64,000 bases of DNA from Verrucomicrobiales bacterium (GCA_028712475.1 JAQTQB010000001.1:186001-250000); one strand, 5' to 3'; shown: positions 15,775 to 24,798, counted from the stretch's first letter. Notes: generated by a model not told the origin, from the letters alone. A program made the numbers and translations.

Positions 15775-17679
15775 ATGGACAGAGAATCTTTAGACAACTG
15801 GTGCGAGCGGAGCATTCTGGGCTTGGTGCTGGGCATCCTGGTTTTTGCCCCGTTGTCGCTTGGTGCGGTGGATGCGTGGGCGTTTCTCGTCGTCCTAGAT
15901 TTGACAATGGCCGTGATGCTGGTGTGGGCGTTGCGGCTTTGGATCAGCCGCAAACCTCAACTGCTCTGGCCGCCGGTCTGCTGGGCGGTGCTTGCGTTTG
16001 CCATTTACGCCATCGCGCGTTATCTCACGGCGGACATCGAATATGTCGCGCGGCAGGAAATGATCCAGGTGCTGATGTATGCGTTCCTGTTTTTCGCCAT
16101 CGTCAACAATTTGTATCGGCAGGAATATGCGCAGGTCATCAGCTTCACGCTGGTTTTTCTGGCGATGGGGATTTCCGGCTACGCGGTCTTCCAATACTTC
16201 ACGCACTCGCCGCATGTCTGGAATTACGAAGCGATGTATCCGGGGCGCGGCACGGGAACTTTTATTTCGCCGAACAATCTCGCGGGGTTCCTGGAAATGA
16301 TCCTGCCGCTGGCGGTCGCCTACATTCTGGCCGGGCGCATCAAGCCGGTGATGCGGATTCTGCTCGGCTACTCGGCGCTGGTCATCGCCGCGGGAATCGT
16401 GGTCACCTTTTCGCGCGGCGGCTGGGCGGCGGCCGGGCTGGCGCTGCTCGCGCTGCTGGGAATTTTGATCTGCCACCGGCAACACCAGCTTCCGGCCTTT
16501 CTGCTGCTGGTCTTTTTGATCGGCGGCGGCGCGGTTTTCACCGCGAAATATCTGACAAGAACGGCCACGTTTGTTCAACGGGATAAAAGTTCCGGGATGG
16601 ACATCAAGCATGTTGAACTCGAACTGCGCAGCGATCTCTGGGTGGCGGCGGCGCAGATGTGGCGCGAGAATTTCTGGTGGGGCGCCGGCCCGGCGCATTA
16701 CAACTACCGTTATCCCGCCTACCGCACCGAGCGCATCCAATTGCAGCCCGACCGCGCGCACAACGATTATCTGAACCTGCTCGCCGACTGGGGAACGGCG
16801 GGCGGAATCATCGCGTTTGCGGGCATGGCCCTGTTCGGCGCCAGCTTGTGGCAAACCCGCAAGCATGTCCGGCGCGTGGAAAAGGAATTCAAAAGCGGCA
16901 ACAGCAACCGCTTCGCATTTTTTCTCGGCGCGGCGGCGGGACTGTTCGCGCTGGCTCTTCATTCCGCCGTGGATTTCAACCTGCACATCCCGGCCAACGC
17001 GATTCTCGGCGTCGCGCTGCTCGCGCTCTTGAGCAGCAACCTCCGGTTCGCCACGGAAAGATTCTGGTTCAATCTCCGCCAGCCCGCGAAAATTGTGGCG
17101 ACCCTCACGCTCGCCGCCGGCATCGCGTATTTGAGCTTGCAGGAATATCGGGGCGGCCGCGAAACCTTGTGGCTCGCGCGGGCGGAACAGTTGCCGAACT
17201 TTTCGCCCGAACGCGCCGCCGCTTTGGAAAAGGCTTTTGCCGCCGAGCCGCAAAATTTCACGACCGCCTACGACATCGGCGAATGTTACCGCACGCAAAG
17301 TTTTGACGGCGGTGAAAATTCCGGGGAGCTCGCGAAGACCGCGATGCAATGGTTCGAACGCGGCTGGAAACTTAACCGCTACAACGGCTATAATTATTTG
17401 CGCTACGGCATGTGCCTCGACTGGCTCGAACGCCACGATGAAGCCGGGCCGTTCTTCAACCGCGCCGATGCGTGCGACCCGAACAATTATTTCACCGCCG
17501 CCAACATCGGCTGGCATTATGTGCAGGCTGGCGATTACGCCGCCGCGCGCCCGTGGCTGCAACGCTCAATTCGCCTGCAGCCGCTGGACAATCCCATCGC
17601 CCGGTCGTATCTCAATCTGGCCGAGCAAAAACTCCGCAGCAACGCCTCCGGTCAGAATCCTTTCCCCGCCGGTTTTTGA
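15775..17679 (+). CDS. O-antigen ligase-family membrane protein with C-terminal TPR
   Basis: About ten membrane segments occupy residues 15-445. The characteristic Wzy/WaaL region is present: GTFISPNNLAGFLEM, a run VTFSRGGWAAAGLALLAL, and a large loop with WWGAGPAHYNY and AHNDYLNLLADWGTAGG. These motifs define the O-antigen ligase/polymerase family, which joins undecaprenyl-linked glycans. The last 150 residues are soluble and TPR-like (ERGWKLNRYNGYNYLRYGMC and following). No other polysaccharide genes flank it. It could equally be a glycan polymerase for exopolysaccharide. Confidence 0.86.
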   Translation: MDRESLDNWCERSILGLVLGILVFAPLSLGAVDAWAFLVVLDLTMAVMLVWALRLWISRKPQLLWPPVCWAVLAFAIYAIARYLTADIEYVARQEMIQVLMYAFLFFAIVNNLYRQEYAQVISFTLVFLAMGISGYAVFQYFTHSPHVWNYEAMYPGRGTGTFISPNNLAGFLEMILPLAVAYILAGRIKPVMRILLGYSALVIAAGIVVTFSRGGWAAAGLALLALLGILICHRQHQLPAFLLLVFLIGGGAVFTAKYLTRTATFVQRDKSSGMDIKHVELELRSDLWVAAAQMWRENFWWGAGPAHYNYRYPAYRTERIQLQPDRAHNDYLNLLADWGTAGGIIAFAGMALFGASLWQTRKHVRRVEKEFKSGNSNRFAFFLGAAAGLFALALHSAVDFNLHIPANAILGVALLALLSSNLRFATERFWFNLRQPAKIVATLTLAAGIAYLSLQEYRGGRETLWLARAEQLPNFSPERAAALEKAFAAEPQNFTTAYDIGECYRTQSFDGGENSGELAKTAMQWFERGWKLNRYNGYNYLRYGMCLDWLERHDEAGPFFNRADACDPNNYFTAANIGWHYVQAGDYAAARPWLQRSIRLQPLDNPIARSYLNLAEQKLRSNASGQNPFPAGF

Positions 17680-17727
17680 AATGCGGATTTGCTTGCCAGC
17701 CGGACTGCAAACTCTTAACAACCCCTC

Positions 17728-18258
17728 ATGCAAATTCCCTTGGTGATGACCATCATCGGGCCGGATCGCACCGGCCTCGTAGAATCCGTCGCGCGCACCG
17801 TCGCCGAACACGGCGGCAACTGGCTGGAAAGCCGCATGTGCCGGCTGGGCGGAGAGTTCGCCGGAATTTTGCGGATCGAAATTCCGTCTGAAAAAAAATC
17901 GCCACTGCTCGCCGCGCTGCAAGATTTGCAGGAGAACGGTTTGCAAATCGTCGTTCGCACCGACCAGCCAATTGCAATTTGGGGACAAGGCAAACAGACG
18001 AAACTGGAAATCGTCGGCAGCGACCGGCCCGGCATCGTCCGCGAAATCACCAGCGCGCTCGCCCGGGCGAACGTGAACGTCGAGGAATTTTTCAGCGAAG
18101 TCGTCAGCGCGCCGATGTCCGGCGAAACCTTGTTCAAGGCCACCGCGCGCCTGCAACTGCCTGCAAACTGCGACCTCGCCGCCTTAAAAAGGGATTTGGA
18201 AAAGATCGCCGCCGACCTGCTCGTGGACGTTTCATTTGCGGATTTGAATCCAAGGTAG
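17728..18258 (+). CDS. Two-ACT-domain protein, GcvR-like
   Basis: Two tandem ACT domains: residues about 4-80 (VMTIIGPDRTGLVESVARTV) and about 90-170 (LEIVGSDRPGIVREITSALA). This architecture matches the glycine-cleavage repressor GcvR family, which senses small ligands without binding DNA itself. No gcv genes are near, so the ligand and target are open. It starts 48 bases after the ligase gene. Confidence 0.85.
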   Translation: MQIPLVMTIIGPDRTGLVESVARTVAEHGGNWLESRMCRLGGEFAGILRIEIPSEKKSPLLAALQDLQENGLQIVVRTDQPIAIWGQGKQTKLEIVGSDRPGIVREITSALARANVNVEEFFSEVVSAPMSGETLFKATARLQLPANCDLAALKRDLEKIAADLLVDVSFADLNPR

Positions 18259-18352
18259 GGATGGCGCACTGCGCCGTCCGGCCAGCGCAGCGCGATCACC
18301 CCACCTCAATTTTCATCTTCATTCGCGCCTGTTTTGATTTACCCTTCGCGCG

Positions 18353-19498
18353 ATGTTTGAACTCCTTAAGACCGACACGCACACCAAAGCGCGTCTCGGC
18401 AAATTGACCACCGCGCACGGCGTCATCGAGACGCCCGTATTCATGCCCGTCGGCACGCAGGCCAGCGTCAAGGCGCTCGACCCGCGCGAACTCCACGAGA
18501 TGGGCACGCAAATCATTCTCGGCAATACCTACCATCTCAATCTGCGCCCCGGCCTCGACGTCATCCGCGCGGCGGGCGGTCTGCACAAGTTCATGAACTG
18601 GGACAGGCCGATCCTCACCGACAGCGGCGGCTTTCAGGTTTTCAGCCTCGCAAAAATTCGCAAGGTGAAGGAGCACGGCGTCGAATTCCGGTCGCACCTG
18701 GACGGCTCGCTGCTGTTCATTGGCCCGAAGGAATCCATGGAAATTCAGCGTGTGCTCGGCTCGGACATCGCAATGGTTTTCGACGAATGTCCACCGCACG
18801 ACGCGCCCGCCAAGGAACAACGCCTCGCCGTCGAACGCACCATCCGCTGGGCGCGCGAATGCCGCGAACAGCCGCGCGCCGCCGGCCAGCAAGTTTTCGG
18901 CATCGTGCAGGGCGGCAGCGACGCCGCGTTGCGCGAGCAATGCGCAAAGGCGCTCGTGGAAATGGAATTTGACGGCTACGCCATTGGCGGCGTGAGCGTC
19001 GGCGAACCCGAGCCGGAGATGATGCGCGCCATCGAACTGGCGGAGCAGCATCTGCCCGCGCACAAGGCGCGTTACGCGATGGGCCTCGGCACGCCCGCGC
19101 AGATGATCGAGTTGATCGCGCGCGGCGTGGACATGTTCGACTGCGTGCTGCCCACACGCATCGCCCGCACTGGCACCGCTGTCACGCACACCGGCGCGTT
19201 CGGCCTCAAGGGCGCGTCCTACAAAACGGACTTTGGCCCGATCGAGGAAGGCTGCGAATGTTACGCGTGCCGCACGTTCACCCGCGCGTATCTGCGCCAT
19301 CTGCTGCGCGCGAATGAAATTCTCGGCCTGCGCATGGTGAGCGTCCACAACTCGCACCTGTATCTCAAAGTGATGACCGAAGTGCGCGCGGCGATCGCGG
19401 CGGGAACGTTCGCGGATTACTACCGCAGCTTCATCGCCAACTACAAGCCGTCGCAAAAAATTCTGGCCGCGCGGAAAGCGGCGAGCGACGAGCGGTGA
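18353..19498 (+). CDS. tgt: Queuine tRNA-ribosyltransferase
   Basis: Tgt exchanges guanine-34 for preQ1 in tRNAs with GUN anticodons. Visible motifs: VFMPVGTQASVKAL, ILGNTYHLNLRPG, the catalytic region LTDSGGFQVFSL, MDCVLPTR-like FDCVLPTRIAR (second aspartate), and the zinc site CECYACRTFTRAYLRH. Size (381 aa) is usual for bacteria. No queA or yajC follows, which is the more common arrangement. Confidence 0.96.
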   Translation: MFELLKTDTHTKARLGKLTTAHGVIETPVFMPVGTQASVKALDPRELHEMGTQIILGNTYHLNLRPGLDVIRAAGGLHKFMNWDRPILTDSGGFQVFSLAKIRKVKEHGVEFRSHLDGSLLFIGPKESMEIQRVLGSDIAMVFDECPPHDAPAKEQRLAVERTIRWARECREQPRAAGQQVFGIVQGGSDAALREQCAKALVEMEFDGYAIGGVSVGEPEPEMMRAIELAEQHLPAHKARYAMGLGTPAQMIELIARGVDMFDCVLPTRIARTGTAVTHTGAFGLKGASYKTDFGPIEEGCECYACRTFTRAYLRHLLRANEILGLRMVSVHNSHLYLKVMTEVRAAIAAGTFADYYRSFIANYKPSQKILAARKAASDER

Positions 19499-19619
19499 AA
19501 CTTCGGCGCGAATTACACGAATTTTCTCCAATTCATGATTGAGAGACTCACGAACGACTCCCGGAGTTGTCAGACTTCGGGGGATCCGCCGGCCTTGCCG
19601 GAGAATTTCCTTTGAATTA

Positions 19620-19646
19620 AACAGGCACTGCGTTTTGCAGGCTGTC
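19620..19646 (-). terminator. Possible terminator after speA
   Basis: An interrupted stem (CAG..CTGC / GCAG..CTG around a GTTTT loop) lies 12 bases past the speA stop and is followed on the minus strand by TTTAATT. The stem is imperfect. Confidence 0.35.
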
Positions 19647-19657
19647 TATTTTTCATT

Positions 19658-21598
19658 TCAAAACGAAAGGTAGGTGTAAGCCTTCAGGCCGCGTTCGTAA
19701 TCATCCAGCAGGCGCATGGCTTCGGACGGTTTCATGCGGTCGGATTTGATGGCCTCGTCCATCTGCGCCTTCATCTGGCGCTTGAGTTCGTTCTCGTCGT
19801 ATTGCACGGCGGTGAGCGAATGGATGACGGTGTCGCCTTCGATGATTTCCTCGATGTAATAGCCGGCGGGTTCGTCGGGTTCGAGGAAGACGTGAACTTC
19901 GTTCACGCGGCCAAACAGATTATGCAGGTCGCCCATGATGTCCTGATACGCGCCCATCAGGAAAAAGCCGATGTAATATGGCTCAAGATTCCCGTTGCCG
20001 TTGGTATTGAGCTGGTGCAGCGGCAACGTGTCGCGCACATCACGGAGATCAATGAACTTGTTGATCGCGCCGTCGGAATCGCAGGTGATGTCCACGAGCG
20101 TGGCTTCGCGCGTGGGTTTTTCATTGAGCCGGCCAATCGGCATGATGGGAAATAATTGTCCGAGCGCCCAATGATCCAGCAGCGACTGGAAAACGGAGAA
20201 ATTGCAGAGATACTGGTCGGCGAGCGTGTCATCAAGCTTGCGGATTTCCTCCGGGACATACGCCTGGCCCTTGAAGCTGGTGACGACTTCCTGGCTGATC
20301 TCCCAGTAAAGATTCTCGATCTTCGCCTTGTCCGGCAGATCCATCAGGCCGAGCGCGAACATCTGCTGCGCGTCCTCCTTGCGTTCCTGCGCGTCGTGGC
20401 AAGCCTCGAGCTTGTTGAGCTTCGTCAGGTTTTTCTTGATGTCGAGCAGCTCCTTCACCAGCGGGTGCTCGTTGTCGCCGTATTTCAGGAAATCGCCGGG
20501 CCGGATTTTTTCAATCGCACCAAAAACCTCCACGATCAGGACGCTGTGATGGGCGACGATGGCGCGGCCGCTTTCGCTCACAATGTTCGGGTGCGGCACC
20601 TTCTCGGCGTTGCACACGTCGGCGATGTAATAGACGATGTCGTTCGTATATTCCTGCAACGTGTAATTCGTCGAGGAGTCAAACGCGCTGCGCGAGCCGT
20701 CGTAATCCACGCCCAAGCCGCCGCCCACGTCCATGTATTCGATGGCGAACCCCATCTTGTGAAGCTTGGCGTAAAACCGCGACGCTTCCTGCACCGCTTT
20801 TTTTACCGTCAAAATGTCCGGCACCTGCGAACCGATGTGGAAATGCAGCAGCTTCAGGCAATGGCCGAGCTTTTCCGCCGTCAGCATTTCGGTCGCCGCC
20901 AGCAGTTCCGCCGTGCTCAAGCCGAACTTTGCGTTTTCGCCGCCGCTCTCGGCCCATTTGCCCGCGCCCTTGCTCAACAGCCGCGCGCGAATCCCGATGT
21001 GCGGTTCCACGCCGAGCTGTTTGGAAACGGAAATGATCTGCTTCAGCTCCTCCAGTTTTTCGACGACCATGATGACTCTTTTGCCGAGCTTGATGCCGAG
21101 CAGCGCCATCTTGATAAACTCCGCGTCCTTGTAACCGTTGCAGATGATGAGACAGCCCAGGTGGCTTTGCAGCGCCAGGCCGGCGAACAATTCCGGCTTG
21201 CTGCCGACTTCGAGCCCGAAGTCGTAAGCCTTGCCCGCGTCGAGAATCTCCTCCACCACTTCGCGAAGCTGGTTCACCTTGATCGGGAACACGCCGCGAT
21301 ATTTGCCCTGATAATTGAATTCCGTGATGGAATTTTGGAACGCCTTGTTGATGGCCTCGACGCGATGGCGAAGGATGTCCTGAAACCGGATCAGCATCGG
21401 GCATTTCAAGCCACGGCTCTTCGCCTCCTCGATCACGTCGGTGATGTCCACGGTCGCGCCTGCGTCCTGCAACGGTCTGGCGACGACGTGGCCCGCGTCG
21501 TTGATGTCGAAATATTTCGCTCCCCAGCGCTGGATGTTGTAAAGCGCGCGTGCGGATTCAATGCTCCACGGTGGCGCGGCGGCGTTCGGATTGTTCAT
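19658..21598 (-). CDS. speA: Biosynthetic arginine decarboxylase
   Basis: SpeA converts arginine to agmatine, the first step of putrescine synthesis, using PLP. The PLP lysine is in YRGVFPIKVNQL; other family segments are LEVGSKPELFAGLAL, IGIRARLLSKGAGKW and the glycine-rich MDVGGGLGVDYDGS. At 646 aa it has the normal length of the large alpha-family enzyme. No speB (agmatinase) lies nearby. The C-terminus (MRLLDDYERGLKAYTYLSF) is complete. Confidence 0.96.
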   Translation of the reverse strand: MNNPNAAAPPWSIESARALYNIQRWGAKYFDINDAGHVVARPLQDAGATVDITDVIEEAKSRGLKCPMLIRFQDILRHRVEAINKAFQNSITEFNYQGKYRGVFPIKVNQLREVVEEILDAGKAYDFGLEVGSKPELFAGLALQSHLGCLIICNGYKDAEFIKMALLGIKLGKRVIMVVEKLEELKQIISVSKQLGVEPHIGIRARLLSKGAGKWAESGGENAKFGLSTAELLAATEMLTAEKLGHCLKLLHFHIGSQVPDILTVKKAVQEASRFYAKLHKMGFAIEYMDVGGGLGVDYDGSRSAFDSSTNYTLQEYTNDIVYYIADVCNAEKVPHPNIVSESGRAIVAHHSVLIVEVFGAIEKIRPGDFLKYGDNEHPLVKELLDIKKNLTKLNKLEACHDAQERKEDAQQMFALGLMDLPDKAKIENLYWEISQEVVTSFKGQAYVPEEIRKLDDTLADQYLCNFSVFQSLLDHWALGQLFPIMPIGRLNEKPTREATLVDITCDSDGAINKFIDLRDVRDTLPLHQLNTNGNGNLEPYYIGFFLMGAYQDIMGDLHNLFGRVNEVHVFLEPDEPAGYYIEEIIEGDTVIHSLTAVQYDENELKRQMKAQMDEAIKSDRMKPSEAMRLLDDYERGLKAYTYLSF

Positions 21599-21805
21599 CT
21601 CGGTGAATTCAAGCAGAGCGAACTATAAAAGGCTGCGCGCGGAAATCAATCAGCGGAATGAAAAATTTTTGCGACGGCGTTTCTTCCACTGCGCCCCCAG
21701 GCCATCATTCCCCTGTGGACTTTGAAACCAACCCCAACTAAAAATACCCATGCCTCATGCATTCACTGCCGGTCCACCAAATCGAGGCAAGGCCAACATT
21801 TGAAC

Positions 21806-22798
21806 ATGCAAACGCTTGTCGAAGATTTTCTTCAATACCTGCGCCACGAGCGCGGGCAGTCCGACAACACGGCGAAAACTTACGCCGCACTGCTCGGCAA
21901 ATTCACCGCGTGGGCGGCGAAACAGAAGCTCACGAACTGGCCGGCGGTCGAGCTGAAACATCTCATGGCGTTCCTGCAATACGAACGCTCCCGGAATCTG
22001 ATGCCGGTGGGGCGAACGTCCTCGCGGACCGGACCCGGCACACCAAAGCAGGGCAACGGCGGCCCGTCAGCAGCCTCGCCCCGTAAAAATTCCTCGCGCC
22101 GTTTGAGCGGCGAAAGTGTTTATCTGGAAATCGCGGCGCTTCGGGCGTTTTACAAATTCGCAGAGATTGAGAAGTTTTTGCCGGCGAACATCGCGGAAAA
22201 CCTGTCGCTGCCGCGCCGTTGGAAGAGATTGCCGAAGGCGTTGAGCAACGATGAAATAGCCAAGCTGCTGACGCCGGAAACGCCGGAGACGCCGGAAGGC
22301 TTGTGCGATCAGGCGATCCTTGAACTCGGTTATGCTTCCGGCTTGCGCTTGTCAGAACTGAAAAATCTGCGGCTGGAGCAGCTTCATCTCGACGCCGGCT
22401 TCATCAACGTCATCGGCAAAGGCAACAAGGAGCGCGTCGTGCCGGTCGGGAAAAAAGCGGTGGCAGCATTGAATCGTTTCATCGAAATCGGGCGTCCGAA
22501 GCTGGTCAGGCCAAAATCACCGGCGAATGTTTTCCTGACGAAACGCGGCACGCCGTTCGCGGGGGTCACGCTTTGGCTGCACATCAAGAATCGCGTCCGC
22601 CGCGCCGGCGTAAAGCGCAACGTCACGCCGCACATGCTGCGACACAGCTTCGCGACGCATCTGCTGGAGCATGGTGCGGATTTGCGCGTGATCCAGGAAC
22701 TGCTCGGCCACGCGAACATCAGCACGACGGAAGTTTATACGCACGTCACCGGCAGCAGGCTGCGGGATATCCACCGCAAGTTTCACCCGCGGGCGTAA
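21806..22798 (+). CDS. Xer-type tyrosine recombinase with an unusual interdomain insertion
   Basis: A site-specific recombinase of the XerC/XerD class. The N-terminal core-binding domain begins MQTLVEDFLQYLRHERGQSD. The catalytic residues are visible: R in ASGLRLSELKNL, H-x-x-R in HMLRHSFATHLLEHG, H in LLGHANISTTEVYTHV and the nucleophile tyrosine in the same segment. About 35 residues (67-100), rich in G, S, P and R, are inserted before YLEIAALRAFYKFAE. Part of the insertion matches an intergenic repeat. The start is at 21806, where family similarity begins; an upstream in-frame methionine adds only low-complexity sequence. It is either the chromosome-dimer recombinase or a relative. No attachment sites are seen. 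Confidence 0.9.
   Translation: MQTLVEDFLQYLRHERGQSDNTAKTYAALLGKFTAWAAKQKLTNWPAVELKHLMAFLQYERSRNLMPVGRTSSRTGPGTPKQGNGGPSAASPRKNSSRRLSGESVYLEIAALRAFYKFAEIEKFLPANIAENLSLPRRWKRLPKALSNDEIAKLLTPETPETPEGLCDQAILELGYASGLRLSELKNLRLEQLHLDAGFINVIGKGNKERVVPVGKKAVAALNRFIEIGRPKLVRPKSPANVFLTKRGTPFAGVTLWLHIKNRVRRAGVKRNVTPHMLRHSFATHLLEHGADLRVIQELLGHANISTTEVYTHVTGSRLRDIHRKFHPRA
22006..22034. repeat. Dispersed GGTGGGGCGA repeat inside the Xer gene
   Basis: CCGGTGGGGCGAACGTCCTC and GCGGACCGG match, with a few changes, the reverse complement of the intergenic sequence at 59888-59916. The sequence is read through in frame. Confidence 0.7.
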
Positions 22799-22805
22799 GC
22801 AGCTT

Positions 22806-22870
22806 CCCGCAGATTCCGCAGATTTTCGCCGATAAAATCCAATCTGCGGTCATCGGCGAAATCGGCGGGG
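22806..22870. repeat. Dispersed GCAGATT-type inverted repeat, copy 2
   Basis: CCGCAGATTCCGCAGATTTT followed by CGCCGAT is mirrored by ATCTGCGGTCATCGGCGAAA. It lies between the convergent Xer and Dabb genes and matches the element at 1845-1919. Confidence 0.72.
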
Positions 22871-22878
22871 AAAACGCT

Positions 22879-23178
22879 TCATTCAAAATCGTAAATTACG
22901 ACCTTTTTCATCAGCCGTCGGACGTGCTGCTCCACAAACTCGATGTGCTGCGGGTGCGATTGATATTCGTGTTCCGCGTGCTTGTCGGCAAAAACGAGGT
23001 TCAGCGCGACTTGATACGATTGATCCACGACAGGCCGGTGGCTCGGCACCATTTTGCCGGCGTGAAACTGCAGCACGCCGGGGATGTTTTTCAGCAAGGC
23101 GTTCGCGGCAGCCATCAGCTCATCCGCCGCCTGCGGATTGGCCGGGTCGGTCCAGAAAACAACGATGTGTGAAAGCAT
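22879..23178 (-). CDS. Dabb-family stress-responsive barrel protein
   Basis: A 99-residue dimeric alpha/beta-barrel protein. MLSHIVVFWTDP and the ending FVEQHVRRLMKKVVIYDFE are typical of the Dabb domain, and the HAGKMVPSHRPVVDQSY region lines the expected pocket. The function of bacterial members is usually unknown. It diverges from fabD. Confidence 0.82.
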   Translation of the reverse strand: MLSHIVVFWTDPANPQAADELMAAANALLKNIPGVLQFHAGKMVPSHRPVVDQSYQVALNLVFADKHAEHEYQSHPQHIEFVEQHVRRLMKKVVIYDFE

Positions 23179-23187
23179 GATGCGTTA

Positions 23188-23256
23188 TTGAACAACAAAG
23201 ACGCGAAGACACAAAGTCCAAAAAATTCTGCTTCGTGCCTTTGCGCCTTTGTGGTT
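23188..23256. repeat. CTTTGCG-type inverted leader before fabD
   Basis: Left arm AACAAAGACGCGAAGACACA and right arm CTTCGTGCCTTTGCGCCTTT then GTGGTT are complementary in part. A related copy lies at 59801-59830, upstream of murJ. An in-frame ATG-less extension of fabD runs through it and is rejected as coding. Confidence 0.65.
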
Positions 23257-23268
23257 AAAATTTTCGGC

Positions 23269-24252
23269 ATGAGCAAAACTGCACTCCTGTTTGCCGGTCA
23301 AGGCGCGCAAGTCGTCGGCATGGGCAAAGACCTTGCCGAAAAATTTCCCAGCGCGAAGGCGTGGTTCGACCGCGCAAACGCCGCGCTCGGCTACGACCTT
23401 GCCGGAATCTGTTTCAACGGGCCGGAAGCGGATTTGACGAAAACCGAAAACGCGCAGCCGGGGATTTTTCTCGTGAGCTGGGTCGCGTTTCAATTGCTCA
23501 AGGAACGCGCGCCAAATCTGAAATTCGACGCTACCGCCGGATTGTCGCTCGGTGAATTCACGGCGCTGACGGCGGCGGGCGCGATGAGTTTCGAGGACGG
23601 CCTACGCGTGGTCCGCCAGCGCGGCAAGTTCATGCAGGAGGCGTGCGATGTGACCAAAGGCGGCATGGCCGCGATCATCGGCCTCGACGAAGCGCCGACG
23701 CGCGAAGTCTGCGCGGAAGCTGGCGTCGTGCTGGCAAATCTGAACTGCCCCGGCCAACTCGTCATTTCCGGCGAGGCGGAAAAGATTGCGAAAGCGTGTG
23801 AACTAGCGAAGGCCAAGGGCGCAAAGCGGGCGTTGCCGTTGCCGGTGGCCGGCGCGTATCACTCGCCGCTCATGGCCAGCGCGCAGCCGAAGCTCGGCGC
23901 GGAACTGGCAAAAACAAAAATTTCTGCGCCGACGGTTCCTGTCATTTCAAATGTCACCGCGCAACCGCACGGTTGTAGTGTTGACGCTGTGCGTCAACCA
24001 TCGGCTCACAGAGCCGACGCTACAAATCCAGCAGCGGAAATTTCTGCCAAGCTCGTTGAGCAGGTTTGCGCGTCGGTGCTGTGGGAACAATCCATGCGCC
24101 ATCTGCTGGCGCAAGGATTCACGCGGTTCATCGAACTCGGGCCGGGCACGGCCTTGAGCGGCTTCATGAAGCGAATTGACAAAACGGCAACGATGCTAAA
24201 CGTCGCGGACGCGGCGAGCTTGGAGACAACGGTGAAGGCGTTGGCGATATAG
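23269..24252 (+). CDS. fabD: Malonyl-CoA:ACP transacylase
   Basis: FabD loads malonyl groups on acyl carrier protein for fatty-acid elongation. LLFAGQGAQVVGMGKDL is the N-terminal motif and TAGLSLGEFTALTAAGA contains the catalytic serine; the histidine lies in PVAGAYHSPLM. The start is the ATG at 23269, not upstream codons made of repeat DNA. Residues about 235-252, after PVISNVTAQPHG, are encoded by a palindromic repeat element (23973-24025) and make the protein longer than the usual 310 residues. The catalytic core is intact, so activity is expected. It heads the fabD-fabG-acpP-fabF cluster. Confidence 0.96.
   Translation: MSKTALLFAGQGAQVVGMGKDLAEKFPSAKAWFDRANAALGYDLAGICFNGPEADLTKTENAQPGIFLVSWVAFQLLKERAPNLKFDATAGLSLGEFTALTAAGAMSFEDGLRVVRQRGKFMQEACDVTKGGMAAIIGLDEAPTREVCAEAGVVLANLNCPGQLVISGEAEKIAKACELAKAKGAKRALPLPVAGAYHSPLMASAQPKLGAELAKTKISAPTVPVISNVTAQPHGCSVDAVRQPSAHRADATNPAAEISAKLVEQVCASVLWEQSMRHLLAQGFTRFIELGPGTALSGFMKRIDKTATMLNVADAASLETTVKALAI
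23973..24025. repeat. TTGTAG-bounded double-hairpin element inside fabD
   Basis: The element opens with TTGTAG and closes with CTACAA. Inside are two hairpins: TTGACGC-TGT-GCGTCAA and TCGGCTC-ACA-GAGCCGA. It is translated in frame in fabD. A second copy with the same plan lies inside bioD (48777-48833). Confidence 0.85.
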
Positions 24253-24257
24253 ACAAA

Positions 24258-24731
24258 ATGTCACAGGAAAAAAACACGAGCACATTGAGAATTCCGCCGT
24301 CGTTTACAGGCGTCGCTGGCGAGTATTTTGTTGCCGCCGAACTTTCGCGTCGTGGTTACATCGCTTCCATCTCGTTGAGAAACGCGCGTGGTATTGACAT
24401 TTTGGCCACCAATCAAGCTGGTTCTCGTTCAATCACGATTCAATGTAAAACAAGTCAAGATCGCCTAAACAGTTGGATGCTTACCGAAAAATCTGAGCAG
24501 TTTTTTGCACCAAATCATTTTTATGTATTTGTAGGATTGGGTAAGCCAAACGAGCGTCCCGGCTTTCATATTATTCCCAGCACAACCGTTGCAAAATATA
24601 TTACGAAGTCTCACCGACGATATTTGCAAACATTTCGCAAAGATGGCAAAAGACATGCCGACACTTCCATGCGCAGATTTGAAGACCCTAACAACGAATA
24701 TTTGGAGCGATGGGATTTGCTTGGTCTATAA
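24258..24731 (+). CDS. PD-(D/E)XK-like nuclease-fold protein inserted in the fab cluster
   Basis: A 157-residue protein whose N-terminal half fits the restriction-endonuclease-like fold: GEYFVAAELSRRGY (helix with glutamate), GIDILATNQ (aspartate strand) and ITIQCKTSQDR (Q-x-K strand). Such domains occur in mobile-element and defence nucleases, but also in proteins of unknown role. It sits six bases after fabD and 67 bases before fabG. Its DNA is visibly more A+T-rich than the genes around it, suggesting later acquisition. Nuclease activity is inferred, not shown. Confidence 0.68.
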   Translation: MSQEKNTSTLRIPPSFTGVAGEYFVAAELSRRGYIASISLRNARGIDILATNQAGSRSITIQCKTSQDRLNSWMLTEKSEQFFAPNHFYVFVGLGKPNERPGFHIIPSTTVAKYITKSHRRYLQTFRKDGKRHADTSMRRFEDPNNEYLERWDLLGL

Positions 24732-24798
24732 ATCTGCATCAAGTCGTATTTTTCAAGTGCATACTTCTCACTTCACAGTTTAACATCACAGACACTTT

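Noticed and set aside
15895-17562. 555-codon open frame opposite the O-antigen-ligase-like gene
   Set aside because: Antisense shadow; the sense strand encodes clear membrane and ligase motifs.
19499-19657. Possible structured RNA between tgt and speA
   Set aside because: Several short G/C hairpins are present, but no known riboswitch or ncRNA pattern can be supported; only a weak speA terminator is reported.
20156-21628. 490-codon open frame opposite speA
   Set aside because: It is a shadow of the G+C-rich speA gene; the peptide is low-complexity R, H, Q and L without any family motif.
23188-23268. 27-codon extension of fabD
   Set aside because: It consists of dispersed CTTTGCG-type repeat sequence; GQGAQ numbering fits the ATG at 23269.
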